From contig NZ_CP094669.1 in assembly GCF_022827545.1 (NCBI RefSeq), positions 3,872,001 to 3,936,000 of the forward strand: 64,000 nucleotides of DNA. The letters run 5' to 3'. Position 1 is the first letter of the stretch, and each line of letters opens with the position of its first letter. The DNA comes from Hymenobacter tibetensis. Its GTDB lineage: Bacteria; Bacteroidota; Bacteroidia; Cytophagales; Hymenobacteraceae. The notes beneath the pieces were generated by a model, which was not told where the DNA came from, searched no databases, and saw only the letters and a program-made list of their open reading frames with translations. Below, in pieces: positions 9,516 to 17,895 of this stretch. A program made the position numbers and the translations under genes.

Positions 9516-10114
9516 CAATAGTCACGTACTTCAGTGAAGAGGAACTATCAGTTGTTCCCGGCTTATATAAATCCGCTAAGGCAGTTTGTATTACATCCCT
9601 GTTCAGCTTCTACTTATCAGCTAGTTGGGTTTTGGGTTTGTCCGTGACGAAGGGAGTGAAAGAGCGCACACAACATTTTGGCATTTGTGCAAAAGCCTTA
9701 GGCAGTAGTATGCCTAACAGCTTGTTGTTTAAACGGTGTTATCACTGGTTTGCATATATAGCATCAGTCGCGCTGTAAGCTGCTGGCTGCTTTTCGACTT
9801 GTGCAGTAGGCGTACAACTCGTGCTACACTCGGAAGTCTGCATATTTTTTCGGCCATAGGAAGCGTGTGCTGTGCCTTGCATTTAGCAGATACAGTGCAA
9901 ATATTTAGGTAGCACCACGTAGGGCTTTTGCTGTGCAGATGGGTTAAGTGTCTTGCATTATAAAAGGATGCCTTTTCTCCTATTAGACAAGAGAAGCAAG
10001 CATACCAATGACATCTCCTGCGCTTCCAGGCATTGTGTATCCGTGACACGGCCTTATCCCTAAAACGATCTTCTACTTACCCATTCTTATTCCCACCAAC
10101 CAACCCTCAACACC
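9516..10114. other. non-coding interval upstream of the GH16 gene
   Basis: About 600 bases of lower-GC sequence. Short open frames on both strands show no recognisable protein features. I see no RNA gene. It probably holds the regulatory region of the secreted glucanase. Confidence 0.5.
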
Positions 10115-11557
10115 ATGAAAACCAGTTTACGCTCTTTACTTGGCGCGGTAGCCTGTGTGCTCCTAAGCCACGCCTCAGTGCAGGCTCAGACCTACCAACT
10201 CGTCTGGGCCGATGAGTTCAATGGCAGTATCAGTCCTGATTGGCAGTTTGAAACCGGCGGCGGCGGCTGGGGCAACAATGAGAAGCAATACTACCAAGCG
10301 GCCAATGCTACCGTAGCGAATGGCAATCTGCTTATTACAGCCAAAAAGCAAACGGTCGGGGGCATGCCCTACACTTCGGCCCGCATGATTACCAAGGGCC
10401 GCAAAGAATTCACCTACGGCAGAATGGAGGCCCGCATGAAACTGCCTTTGGGCCAAGGATTGTGGCCGGCCTTCTGGATGCTGGGTGGCAATATCAACAC
10501 CGTGAGCTGGCCGGCCTGCGGCGAGATTGATGTGATGGAGCACATCAACTCGGAAAACAAGACCTATGGTACGCCCCATTGGGACAGCAACGGCCACGCC
10601 GAGTACGGCGGCAGCATCGTAACTACTCCGCAAGACTACCATGTATACTCGGTGGAATGGGATGCTAGTGCTATCCGCTGGTTTGTGGACGGCACGCAGT
10701 TCCACGTCATGAGCATCCTCAACAATGCGGGCAGCACCGAGGAGTTTCATCGGCCCTTTTTCTTGCTCTTGAACCTGGCAGTGGCTGGTAACTGGCCCGG
10801 CCAAACGGTAGACGAAAGCAAGCTACCCGCTACCATGTACGTTGATTATGTGCGCGTGTACCAGAAAACCGGCACCACTCCTACGCCCACTGCCACCCAA
10901 ATTCAGGCGGAAAGCTATAGCTCCATGAACGGAGTGCAGCTAGAGAACTGCGCCGATACGGGCGGCGGCCAAAACGTAGCCTACATCGACGCCAACGACT
11001 GGATGGCGTACAGCAACGTGAACTTCCCTACTTCCGGCAACTACACCATCGAGTACCGCGTGGCCAGCCCGAGCGGCAGCCGCCTATCCGCCGACCTCAA
11101 CGCTGGCTCCACCCAACTGGGCACCGTGACTATTCCGGCTACGGGCGGCTGGCAAAACTGGACTACGGTTTCTCATACGGTGTACGTGAATGCGGGCACC
11201 TACAACTTTGGCGTGTTCGCGCAGGCCGGCGGCTGGAACTTCAACTGGTTGCGCATCACCAAGCAAAGCGGGGCGCGTACGGCAGAAACCACAAACGATC
11301 AGCTTGCTCTTTCACCTTCGCCCAAACAAAGCAGCATAGAGCTTTATCCGAATCCGGTTACAGACCAGCTCACGCTCACCGGAATGACCGATGGACCCAC
11401 CCAAATCAGTATTCTGGACATGCAAGGCCAACAGGTGTGGAGCGGTTCGTACACGGGCAAAGCGCTGAACATTTCGAAACTACAGCCAGGGCTATATAAC
11501 TTGGTGATTATCGACAAGAACCAGAAAAAGCAAGTATCCCGATTCAGCAAACAGTAG
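10115..11557 (+). CDS. secreted GH16 beta-glucanase with CBM6 and type IX sorting tail
   Basis: Hydrolyses beta-1,3 or mixed-linkage glucans outside the cell. The 480 residues run: signal peptide ending near residue 24 (VQAQ); GH16 jelly roll about 28-246 with the catalytic motif EIDVME giving Glu137, Asp139 and Glu142; a Thr/Pro linker; a CBM6-type carbohydrate module about 262-388 (IQAESYSSMNGVQLENC, WMAYSNVNFPTSGNY); and a type IX secretion domain from about 405 (ELYPNPVTDQLTL, KLQPGLYNLVI). The sorting tail predicts export through the type IX system to the surface or medium. It is separated from the SusCD locus by about 9 kb and has its own long hairpin terminator. Confidence 0.93.
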   Translation: MKTSLRSLLGAVACVLLSHASVQAQTYQLVWADEFNGSISPDWQFETGGGGWGNNEKQYYQAANATVANGNLLITAKKQTVGGMPYTSARMITKGRKEFTYGRMEARMKLPLGQGLWPAFWMLGGNINTVSWPACGEIDVMEHINSENKTYGTPHWDSNGHAEYGGSIVTTPQDYHVYSVEWDASAIRWFVDGTQFHVMSILNNAGSTEEFHRPFFLLLNLAVAGNWPGQTVDESKLPATMYVDYVRVYQKTGTTPTPTATQIQAESYSSMNGVQLENCADTGGGQNVAYIDANDWMAYSNVNFPTSGNYTIEYRVASPSGSRLSADLNAGSTQLGTVTIPATGGWQNWTTVSHTVYVNAGTYNFGVFAQAGGWNFNWLRITKQSGARTAETTNDQLALSPSPKQSSIELYPNPVTDQLTLTGMTDGPTQISILDMQGQQVWSGSYTGKALNISKLQPGLYNLVIIDKNQKKQVSRFSKQ

Positions 11558-11581
11558 AAACGGTATTGCCGACTGCATACA

Positions 11582-11634
11582 CCAACGGACACCCAAGAAG
11601 AGCTACCTACTGGCTCTTCTTGGGTGTCCGTTGG
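11582..11634. terminator. 22-bp perfect hairpin between convergent genes
   Basis: Left arm 11582-11603 and right arm 11613-11634 are perfectly complementary over 22 bp with a 9-base loop. It lies between the ends of the GH16 gene and the minus-strand lipoprotein gene, so it could stop transcription from both sides. No T run follows. Confidence 0.75.
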
Positions 11635-11651
11635 TTGAAAGGGCCTTGGAT

Positions 11652-12440
11652 TTATTGCTGTGTGGAAGTGACTCTTGCCGTTGACTTGCTGGTTGGAGAG
11701 CTTACTTGCTGCGTGAAGTCAAAGCTGACCGGCCGCTCGTTGAAAAACACCACCACTCGCAGCCGGCGGGCGGCGTCGGTGCGTGGGAAATAGACCAGCC
11801 CACGCACAAACTTGCCTGGGCTGAGCAGCGTCTTGCGCAACCCTACGGTCTGCATGTTGAGGTGCTGTGTGTAAAGCGTATCGGCTTGCTGGGCATGCTG
11901 CTCGCGCTGGTAGTCGAAGTAAGCGCTGCTGCTCTGGTGCCGTTCTTCCCGTTCTGCTATTTGCTCCTCGGTTTCTTTCTTTTTGATGCTCGACACGTCT
12001 TCGGCCACGTTGGAAACCATAGTCAAGATTTCAAGCCAGCTCACTTTTTCCGACTTCGTGGTTTCTTCCTCTAAGCGGGCTGCCAGCTGCTTGAGGCGCA
12101 GTTCGGGGTCGAGGGCCGTTACCCGGGCGGTGGCAGTGGTAGGCACCACGGCCGCGCCAGTGTCAACGGGGGCATAGAAAAACGTTTCGGGCGTTACCCA
12201 TACCGGCTGGCTGGAATCGTTGCCAATTTCCACTTCAAACACCAGTGTAGCGGGTTCGTAACGGACGAACCCCAGCTTTACTTCCACACTATCGGGGTGG
12301 TAGCTGAGGCTGGTGGGGTGGCCGTTTACGCTGGGACCATTTGCCTGGGCTGGCATCATGGTTAGGAAGGAAGTGGAGCCGCAACTCGCTAACCCGGCGC
12401 TTAAGCCAGCCAAACAAGTGTATAGTATAGATTGACGCAT
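11652..12440 (-). CDS. hypothetical lipoprotein
   Basis: A 262-residue predicted lipoprotein: hydrophobic N-terminus with lipobox LASC at about residue 20. Residues 45-110 look like a beta-rich module (VEVKLGFVRYEPATLVFEVEIGN). Residues 130-185 are charged and probably helical, with a run of Glu, Arg and Gln. The end again looks beta-rich (KFVRGLVYFPR, LRVVVFFNERPVSFDF). I do not recognise the family. It is convergent with the GH16 gene, so no shared operon is implied. Confidence 0.7.
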   Translation of the reverse strand: MRQSILYTCLAGLSAGLASCGSTSFLTMMPAQANGPSVNGHPTSLSYHPDSVEVKLGFVRYEPATLVFEVEIGNDSSQPVWVTPETFFYAPVDTGAAVVPTTATARVTALDPELRLKQLAARLEEETTKSEKVSWLEILTMVSNVAEDVSSIKKKETEEQIAEREERHQSSSAYFDYQREQHAQQADTLYTQHLNMQTVGLRKTLLSPGKFVRGLVYFPRTDAARRLRVVVFFNERPVSFDFTQQVSSPTSKSTARVTSTQQ

Positions 12441-12520
12441 ATCCCGTACAGTTAACCGGTTTCTATTGAATAGAGGAGGGCAACCGACTGATGGTTGTAC
12501 TGGGTAATACTACCTATACT

Positions 12521-12865
12521 TTACAGCCCAGCCGGCAACGTAAATTCATCTGCTAAATCCGGGCCAAACGCCCAGTGGCGTCGCACAGCGGCCAGCGGAA
12601 CGGGCGCGAAAATATGCGCGAAGTGCTCCTGCCGGGCTTCCACCCACTCTCGCTCCACCCGCACCCCTGCCGCGGCCAAGGTGTCTTCGTCCCATTCCAG
12701 CAACACCAACTCTGGGCGGCCAGTATAGTAGCGGCGGGCCGTTTCCAGAATCTGGCTGCGTTCAGAGCTATGGATGAATCCTTCGGCAGCTAAGTCGGAG
12801 CTGGCAAAAAAGCCGGTTTGCTGCGCGCGATTCCAGTCAACTAAGTCGGCAATGCGGTAGAGCAT
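12521..12865 (-). CDS. DUF952 domain protein
   Basis: A 114-residue cytoplasmic protein matching the DUF952 family, a compact fold of unknown biochemical role. Diagnostic parts are the GFIHSSERSQI segment near residue 29, the LVLLEWDEDTL strand near residue 53 and the HIFAPVPLAAV stretch near residue 88. The length fits the family. It is an independent unit between a lipoprotein gene and the pectin lyase. Confidence 0.85.
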   Translation of the reverse strand: MLYRIADLVDWNRAQQTGFFASSDLAAEGFIHSSERSQILETARRYYTGRPELVLLEWDEDTLAAAGVRVEREWVEARQEHFAHIFAPVPLAAVRRHWAFGPDLADEFTLPAGL

Positions 12866-12960
12866 AGTGTCTGCTTGAGAGGTGGTTTCACCTATTTACT
12901 AGAACAGGCAACTACCAGTAGTAGCTGTCCGGCTTCATTTAGAAGCACTTAAATAAACGC

Positions 12961-13022
12961 AGCAGGGCGGACAGTACGACAAGTTAAGCTTTTGCCTGCC
13001 CTATCGTACTATCCGCCCTGCT
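12961..13022 (-). terminator. hairpin downstream of the PL11 lyase gene
   Basis: 19-base arms (12961-12979 and 13004-13022) are complementary with one mismatch around a 24-base loop. They lie just after the stop of the minus-strand lyase gene. Confidence 0.55.
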
Positions 13023-13047
13023 ACTCTCGTCTAGCTTTGGCTGACAC

Positions 13048-15275
13048 TTACTGCTTCACCACGCTCAGCATACTGGTGCCTTCGGCGGTGCTGATGCGCA
13101 GCACATACAAGCCGGGCCGCAGCTTCTCACCCACGAGTTGTTCGGTTTGGCCGTCGCCTTCCTCCAGGCGCTGGCCGGTTTGGTTGTACACCTCGTAGTG
13201 GAAGTTGCCCTTCACCCGCACCCGGAAAGAACTGGTGGAAGGATTGGGAAACACGGCTGCTCCAATCAGGTTTTTCGTTTGCTTCATTCCGGCTACCACC
13301 GGCATGCCTTCGCCGAGGTAATAGCCAGTATGCGGGGGCTGATTGTAGCCTACGTTTTGCCAGGCAATACTGAGGCGGTACTGCGGATCGTGCATCAGGG
13401 TAGGAATGCGGTAGGCCGTCGGAATGGTGGTGGTGAAAATCAGCAGCTCCTCGTTGTTGGTGTTGCGCCAGATTACTTCCTCGCGCCAGTCGCCGAATAG
13501 GTCGGCGCTGAGGTTGGGGGTGGCTTTGGTGCCGTTGTTGGAACCTGCTCCAAGCGCTGCGGCATTCAGCAGCGTGTTGGTGCGGCCACCCACCCAGTCC
13601 CATTTGTTGATGGTGGTACCATCGAGCTGCTCGCGCAACAGGTCACCGTCCCACCACACCGCGAAGTTGATGGTGTTGGGCTTGGCCGTTGAAACCTGGG
13701 TGCCGGTAGCCGAGTACAAGCCGCCCCGTGTGCTCCACGACTCCGCGCCCCACGTGCGGGGGTCCACGTCCATCGTCACGCCCCGGCCCACGTCGCCTTG
13801 GTTGGCTGCTGGGCCGCCCCAAATCAGGGTGCCGGTACGTGCATCGCGGAAGTCGTTGGGGTTGTTGCCGTACGACGATGGTGATTCGTGTACTGAGAAC
13901 ACCTCCAAGCCTGGCCGCGCAGGGTCCAGATCCGACACGTGCATGGCGTCGCCGTGGCCGCGCCCGGTGGCGTACATACCCCGGCCATCGTCATCGACGG
14001 CGCAAGAGCCGTATATAATTTCATCTTTGCCGTCATCATCAACGTCCGCTACGCTCAGGTTGTGGTTGCCCTGTCCCCTGAAGGCAGCATTGCCGGGAGT
14101 GTTATCGTCGCTGTCGAACTTCCAGCGCTGCGTTAGCTGGCCGTTGCGCCAATCCCAGGCCACCAGCACCGTGCGCGTGTAATACCCGCGGCACATCACC
14201 AGGCTAGGCCGCTCGCCATCCAAATACGCCACGGCGGCCAAGAACCGGTCGATGCGGTTGCCATAGTTGTCGCCCCACACGGCGTTGATTTGCGCCGGCG
14301 TTGGATTGTCGCCGGCAATGGGGTGGCGTTGGGGCTGGTAGGTGTGCTAGCCATCGCCGCGCCCGTTTGCCCATTGAAAATGGTCAGGTACTCGGGACCC
14401 GACAAAATATAGCCGCCCGCATTGCGGTAGTCGGCAGTGGCGTTTCCAATTACGTTCCCTCGCCCATCAACAGTGGCATCCGACGTTTTGCAGGCTAGTT
14501 CGGCCCGGCCATCCCCGTCGAGGTCATACACCATAAACTGCGTGTAGTGGGCTCCAGCCCGAATATTACGCCCCAGGTCGATGCGCCATAGGCGGGTGCC
14601 GTCGAGCTTATAGGCATCCAGAATCACGTTGCCGGAAAAGCCGCTGCTGGCATTGTCGCGGGCGTTGGAGGGGTCCCACTTTACAATGATTTCGTATTCT
14701 CCGTCGCCGTCCAGGTCGCCGGTGCTACAGTCGGCGGGGCTGTAGGTATAGGTGCTGGCACTGGTACCCGTGCCCACTGTTCCGCCGGCGGGCTGTTGGA
14801 GCACCAAGCGCATGTAGTTTTGGTTCCAGAGAGTGGCCACCTCTGAATTGGCCTGCGAACCGCCTCCGTTCTGCACCGCCCGCACGAAGTAGGTGTTGGT
14901 TTTGGTGAAGTCGGCGGTCTGGTCCACCCAGTTGGTGCTGGAAGAAATAGGCGTGCTGTTCAACTTGACGGCCGCTCCCCCATTCTCCTGGCGGTACACA
15001 TCAAATGACACCCACGTGGCATCCGTTGTCAGCAGCCGCCAGCTCACGAAAACCTTGTTATCGTCTTTAACGGCCACGATGCCGCGCTTCAGGGTTTCCA
15101 TCCGCCGGGTGGTGCGGGCGGGGTCAGGAGCTGTTTGCGCCGCCGCCATACCAACAGGACCCAACAAGCAAGCCGCCAACAGTGGTGTACACCAGACCGT
15201 TAGTCGGCCCATGGTTGCTGCTCGTAGGGAAAAGGGGCCATCAACCGATGGTAAGTGAGAAGAGGTTGGACTCAT
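13048..15275 (-). pseudogene. PL11 rhamnogalacturonan lyase, interrupted by a frameshift
   Basis: Cleaves the rhamnogalacturonan-I backbone of pectin when intact. The N-terminal half reads from 15275 (or more likely the ATG at 15212, which gives a good signal peptide) to 14196. It carries the fibronectin-like start and beta-propeller repeats with calcium-type DLDGDG loops and the RNIRAGAHYTQFMVYD signature. The C-terminal half reads 14280 to 13048 in another frame, resuming at WGDNYGNRIDRFLA and ending in a type IX sorting tail (AVFPNPSTSSF, KLRPGLYVLRIS). The frames would join if one base were added between about 14300 and 14345, a region with two GGGG runs on the plus strand. Everything else is well preserved, so the break is recent, a sequencing error, or a recoding site. 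Confidence 0.85.
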
Positions 15276-15511
15276 AGCTGGTAGGATTTGGAAAGATGGA
15301 TACTAGGAGGTGCTGTCCTGCTGACACCTGCGCGAAGCAAGCGTGTGCCGTACTGAGTGATGACTCACTTGCATATTACCTATCTCCCTTCTGCCCACCA
15401 TCCTGTAGTTTCCTGTTCTCAACACCGGCCTTCTTCCCCGCCCACAGCAGCCCAAGTCTCCCCGACTTTCTACTACACTAATAACATAAACTTCACACTA
15501 GCCCAACGAAA
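15276..15511. other. non-coding interval upstream of the PL11 gene
   Basis: No gene seen. It would contain the promoter of the minus-strand lyase. No exact TAnnTTTG box was found near the start. Confidence 0.4.
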
Positions 15512-15554
15512 TTGGCCGTTCCGCACTTCCCAATAGGAAGCACGGAACGGCCAA
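15512..15554 (-). terminator. hairpin downstream of the small acidic protein gene
   Basis: TTGGCCGTTCCG pairs with CGGAACGGCCAA, and an inner TTCC/GGAA step closes a 5-base loop. It lies about 35 bases after the stop at 15589. Confidence 0.7.
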
Positions 15555-15588
15555 CACAGCATTCTTACAATCTAGTATTCGAAATTCG

Positions 15589-15978
15589 TTACTCCGCTTT
15601 CCATAGTTCCTGCTGCACCGCCTTACCAACCGTCAGGACAATGCGCGTGGGGTTGGGAACCAGCGTGATGCGGGCTTCCTTGCCAGGATATTTTTCCGAG
15701 TCCACCCACACACCTTCTTTGGGCGATGGTTTGCCGCCGGTGCTGGAGGGCAAGTAGGCAGTGGGCAGCAATACGTCGGTATCGGAGCTAAGGTCGGTGT
15801 GTACCTTATCGAGTGCGGCTTCCAGGAAAGTACCGTACTCATCATTGAAGTCGTCTTCCAGGTCGTGCAGTTCTTCCTCTACTTCGTCGTAGCGGGCGTC
15901 GTCGTACTTCATATCGTGTAGTACTTGCTTTTTCTCGATCAGGGTAACGAGGGCGCGGTTCAGCTCTTCCAGGTTCAT
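15589..15978 (-). CDS. hypothetical protein with acidic coiled-coil start
   Basis: A 129-residue soluble protein when started at MNLEELN; the open frame continues upstream to 16056, but the extra 26 residues look non-coding. Residues 1-55 are helical and very acidic (YDEVEEELHDLEDDFNDEYG). The rest is a small beta-rich unit (KEARITLVPNPTRIVLTVG). No signal peptide. I do not recognise the family. An imperfect -7 box (CACCTTTG) sits upstream. Confidence 0.7.
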   Translation of the reverse strand: MNLEELNRALVTLIEKKQVLHDMKYDDARYDEVEEELHDLEDDFNDEYGTFLEAALDKVHTDLSSDTDVLLPTAYLPSSTGGKPSPKEGVWVDSEKYPGKEARITLVPNPTRIVLTVGKAVQQELWKAE

Positions 15979-16266
15979 AAGCGTAAGGCAATAGGTTAAG
16001 TAACAAAGGTGCGGAGCTTTTCCTAATTTTCGTGAAGAGCCCCTACCCTGCCACAATTTTACGAAGAATAGTGCAAGGTTTGCTTGTTGCTCGCTCGTTG
16101 ATTTGCTGAATCTTAAGTGAGTGGCTGCCAGGGTGCTTTTCCTGCAGTATAGGGTATGGCAAAGGCCCGCTACTGCTACCTAAGCGACTCTTACCTTCCA
16201 GCAGCCAACAATCGTTGCCAAAACCTTATTTTTACCGCCCTACACCCACCCATTCCCACCCGTACC

Positions 16267-17400
16267 ATGCAAACCATGACCTCCCCGGCCGTACAGGCCC
16301 ATTCCGCCCAAGATTTTCTTCCCCTCAATGGCACCGACTACCTCGAGTTCTACGTCGGCAATGCCAAGCAGTCGGCTTACTATTATCAAGCGGCTTTTGG
16401 CTTCGAGCTAGTAGCGTATGCTGGCCCCGAAACCGGCGTGCGCGACCGAGCCAGCTATGTCCTGCAGCAAAACAAGATCCGCTTCGTACTAACCACCTCC
16501 CTGCTTCCCGACTCCGATATTACGCGGCACGTGGCCCAGCACGGCGATGGCGTGAAGGTGATGGCCCTGTGGGTAGACGACGCCCGCAAATCGTTCGAGG
16601 AAACCACCAAGCGCGGCGCCAAAGTGGCTTTCGAGCCCTACACTATGGAAGATGAGCACGGCTCCGTCACCCTGGCCGGCATCTACACTTACGGTGAAAC
16701 CGTCCACACTTTTGTGGAGCGCAGCAACTACAGCGGCCCGTTTTTGCCTGGCTTCGTGGCGCGCACTAGCTTGGTTCCGCAGGGTGCTCCCGTTGGCTTG
16801 CAGTTCGTAGACCACTGCGTGGGCAACGTCGGCTGGGGCGAAATGAATCAGTGGGTGAAGTTCTACGAAGATGTGATGGGTTTCAAACTACTCATCACCT
16901 TCGACGACGACGATATCAGCACCGAGTATTCGGCCCTGATGAGCAAGGTGGTGAGCAATGGCAACGGCTTCGTGAAGTTCCCCATCAACGAGCCCGCCGA
17001 AGGCAAAAAGAAAAGCCAGATCGAAGAGTATCTGGATTTCTACCACTCGCCGGGCGTGCAGCACATGGCCCTTATCACCCACGACATTCGCGCGACTGTC
17101 ACGGAACTACGCCGCCGCGGTGTGGAATTCCTGACCGTACCGAGTTCTTACTACGATGACTTGCTGGACCGCGTCGGCCACATCGACGAGGACCTAGACA
17201 GTGTACGCAACCTGAACTTGCTCGTGGACCGCGACGAGGAAGGCTACCTGCTACAGATTTTCACCAAGCCCGTAGAGGACCGGCCCACGGTGTTCTTCGA
17301 AATCATCCAGCGCAAGGGAGCCAAGAGCTTTGGGAAAGGCAATTTCAAAGCCCTGTTCGAAGCTATAGAACGCGAGCAAGGACTACGTGGCAACTTGTAA
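16267..17400 (+). CDS. hppD: 4-hydroxyphenylpyruvate dioxygenase
   Basis: Turns 4-hydroxyphenylpyruvate into homogentisate, the second step of tyrosine breakdown, using Fe(II) and oxygen. The 377-residue protein has two vicinal-oxygen-chelate halves. The metal ligands are His183 (VDHCVGN), His266 (GVQHMAL) and Glu345 (FFEIIQRKG), and the C-terminal GFGxGNF-type helix appears as SFGKGNFKALF. The start MQTMTSPAVQAHS is preferred over an in-frame upstream ATG at 16156. No homogentisate dioxygenase gene is nearby; a very long hairpin follows. Confidence 0.95.
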   Translation: MQTMTSPAVQAHSAQDFLPLNGTDYLEFYVGNAKQSAYYYQAAFGFELVAYAGPETGVRDRASYVLQQNKIRFVLTTSLLPDSDITRHVAQHGDGVKVMALWVDDARKSFEETTKRGAKVAFEPYTMEDEHGSVTLAGIYTYGETVHTFVERSNYSGPFLPGFVARTSLVPQGAPVGLQFVDHCVGNVGWGEMNQWVKFYEDVMGFKLLITFDDDDISTEYSALMSKVVSNGNGFVKFPINEPAEGKKKSQIEEYLDFYHSPGVQHMALITHDIRATVTELRRRGVEFLTVPSSYYDDLLDRVGHIDEDLDSVRNLNLLVDRDEEGYLLQIFTKPVEDRPTVFFEIIQRKGAKSFGKGNFKALFEAIEREQGLRGNL

Positions 17401-17441
17401 GAAGTAATAGCAAGGCACTAGCTCTTTGCTGAACAACTAGG

Positions 17442-17527
17442 AAAGCTGCGGCTTCAGGTATCGGTGCACAACGAGGGCTCTGCTCAGGCAAAGGGCGCCT
17501 TCCGACGATACCTGAAGCCGCAGCTTT
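17442..17527 (+). terminator. 22-bp perfect inverted repeat after hppD
   Basis: Arms 17442-17463 and 17506-17527 are perfectly complementary over 22 bp. The loop of 42 bases is long for a plain terminator. The right arm runs into TTTTCTTTG. Confidence 0.65.
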
Positions 17528-17860
17528 TCTTTGTGCCTAAGGGTGAAGCTATTTCTGATTTCAATTTCTCGCTGAATAATCTTTGCCTCTCAGCCACCGT
17601 ATGCTCCGCAACGGCACCAGCTACTGCAGTCAGGCATTCGTGGTTGAAAAGGAAATCTATTTTTCACCTTCAGAGAAATCTGGCTGGATTACTTGGAAAC
17701 ACCATCCTGCTGCTATCCCTAGATCGGGAGGTTTATGCTGACAGTCAGCTTTGTAGCCAGTACTTTTTTCAGAAAAATAATGACTCAGTAAAGTTGGGTT
17801 AGCTGTTATGCTTGTAGCAGCCTGCCTGTTTTTTCATGTAAACTTGTTTTCTTTACCCCA

Positions 17861-17868
17861 TACCTTCG
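17861..17868 (+). promoter_or_regulatory. possible -7 box for the phosphomutase gene
   Basis: TACCTTCG differs from TAnnTTTG at one base and lies 27 bases before the ATG at 17896. Confidence 0.3.
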
Positions 17869-17895
17869 CCCCTCTTCACTCAGTTTCTCCCTTAT

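Larger units (their letters stand above)
17401..17895. other. non-coding interval between hppD and the phosphomutase
   Basis: Holds the large hairpin at 17442-17527 and a possible -7 box at 17861. An open frame of 112 codons at 17464-17802 overlaps the hairpin arm and shows no protein-like features. Confidence 0.5.

Noticed and set aside
9729..10049. 106-codon minus-strand frame upstream of the GH16 gene
   Set aside because: Random-looking composition in a low-GC interval; no promoter or family match seen.
17464..17802. 112-codon open frame between hppD and the phosphomutase gene
   Set aside because: It overlaps the loop and right arm of the long hairpin and the composition is not protein-like.
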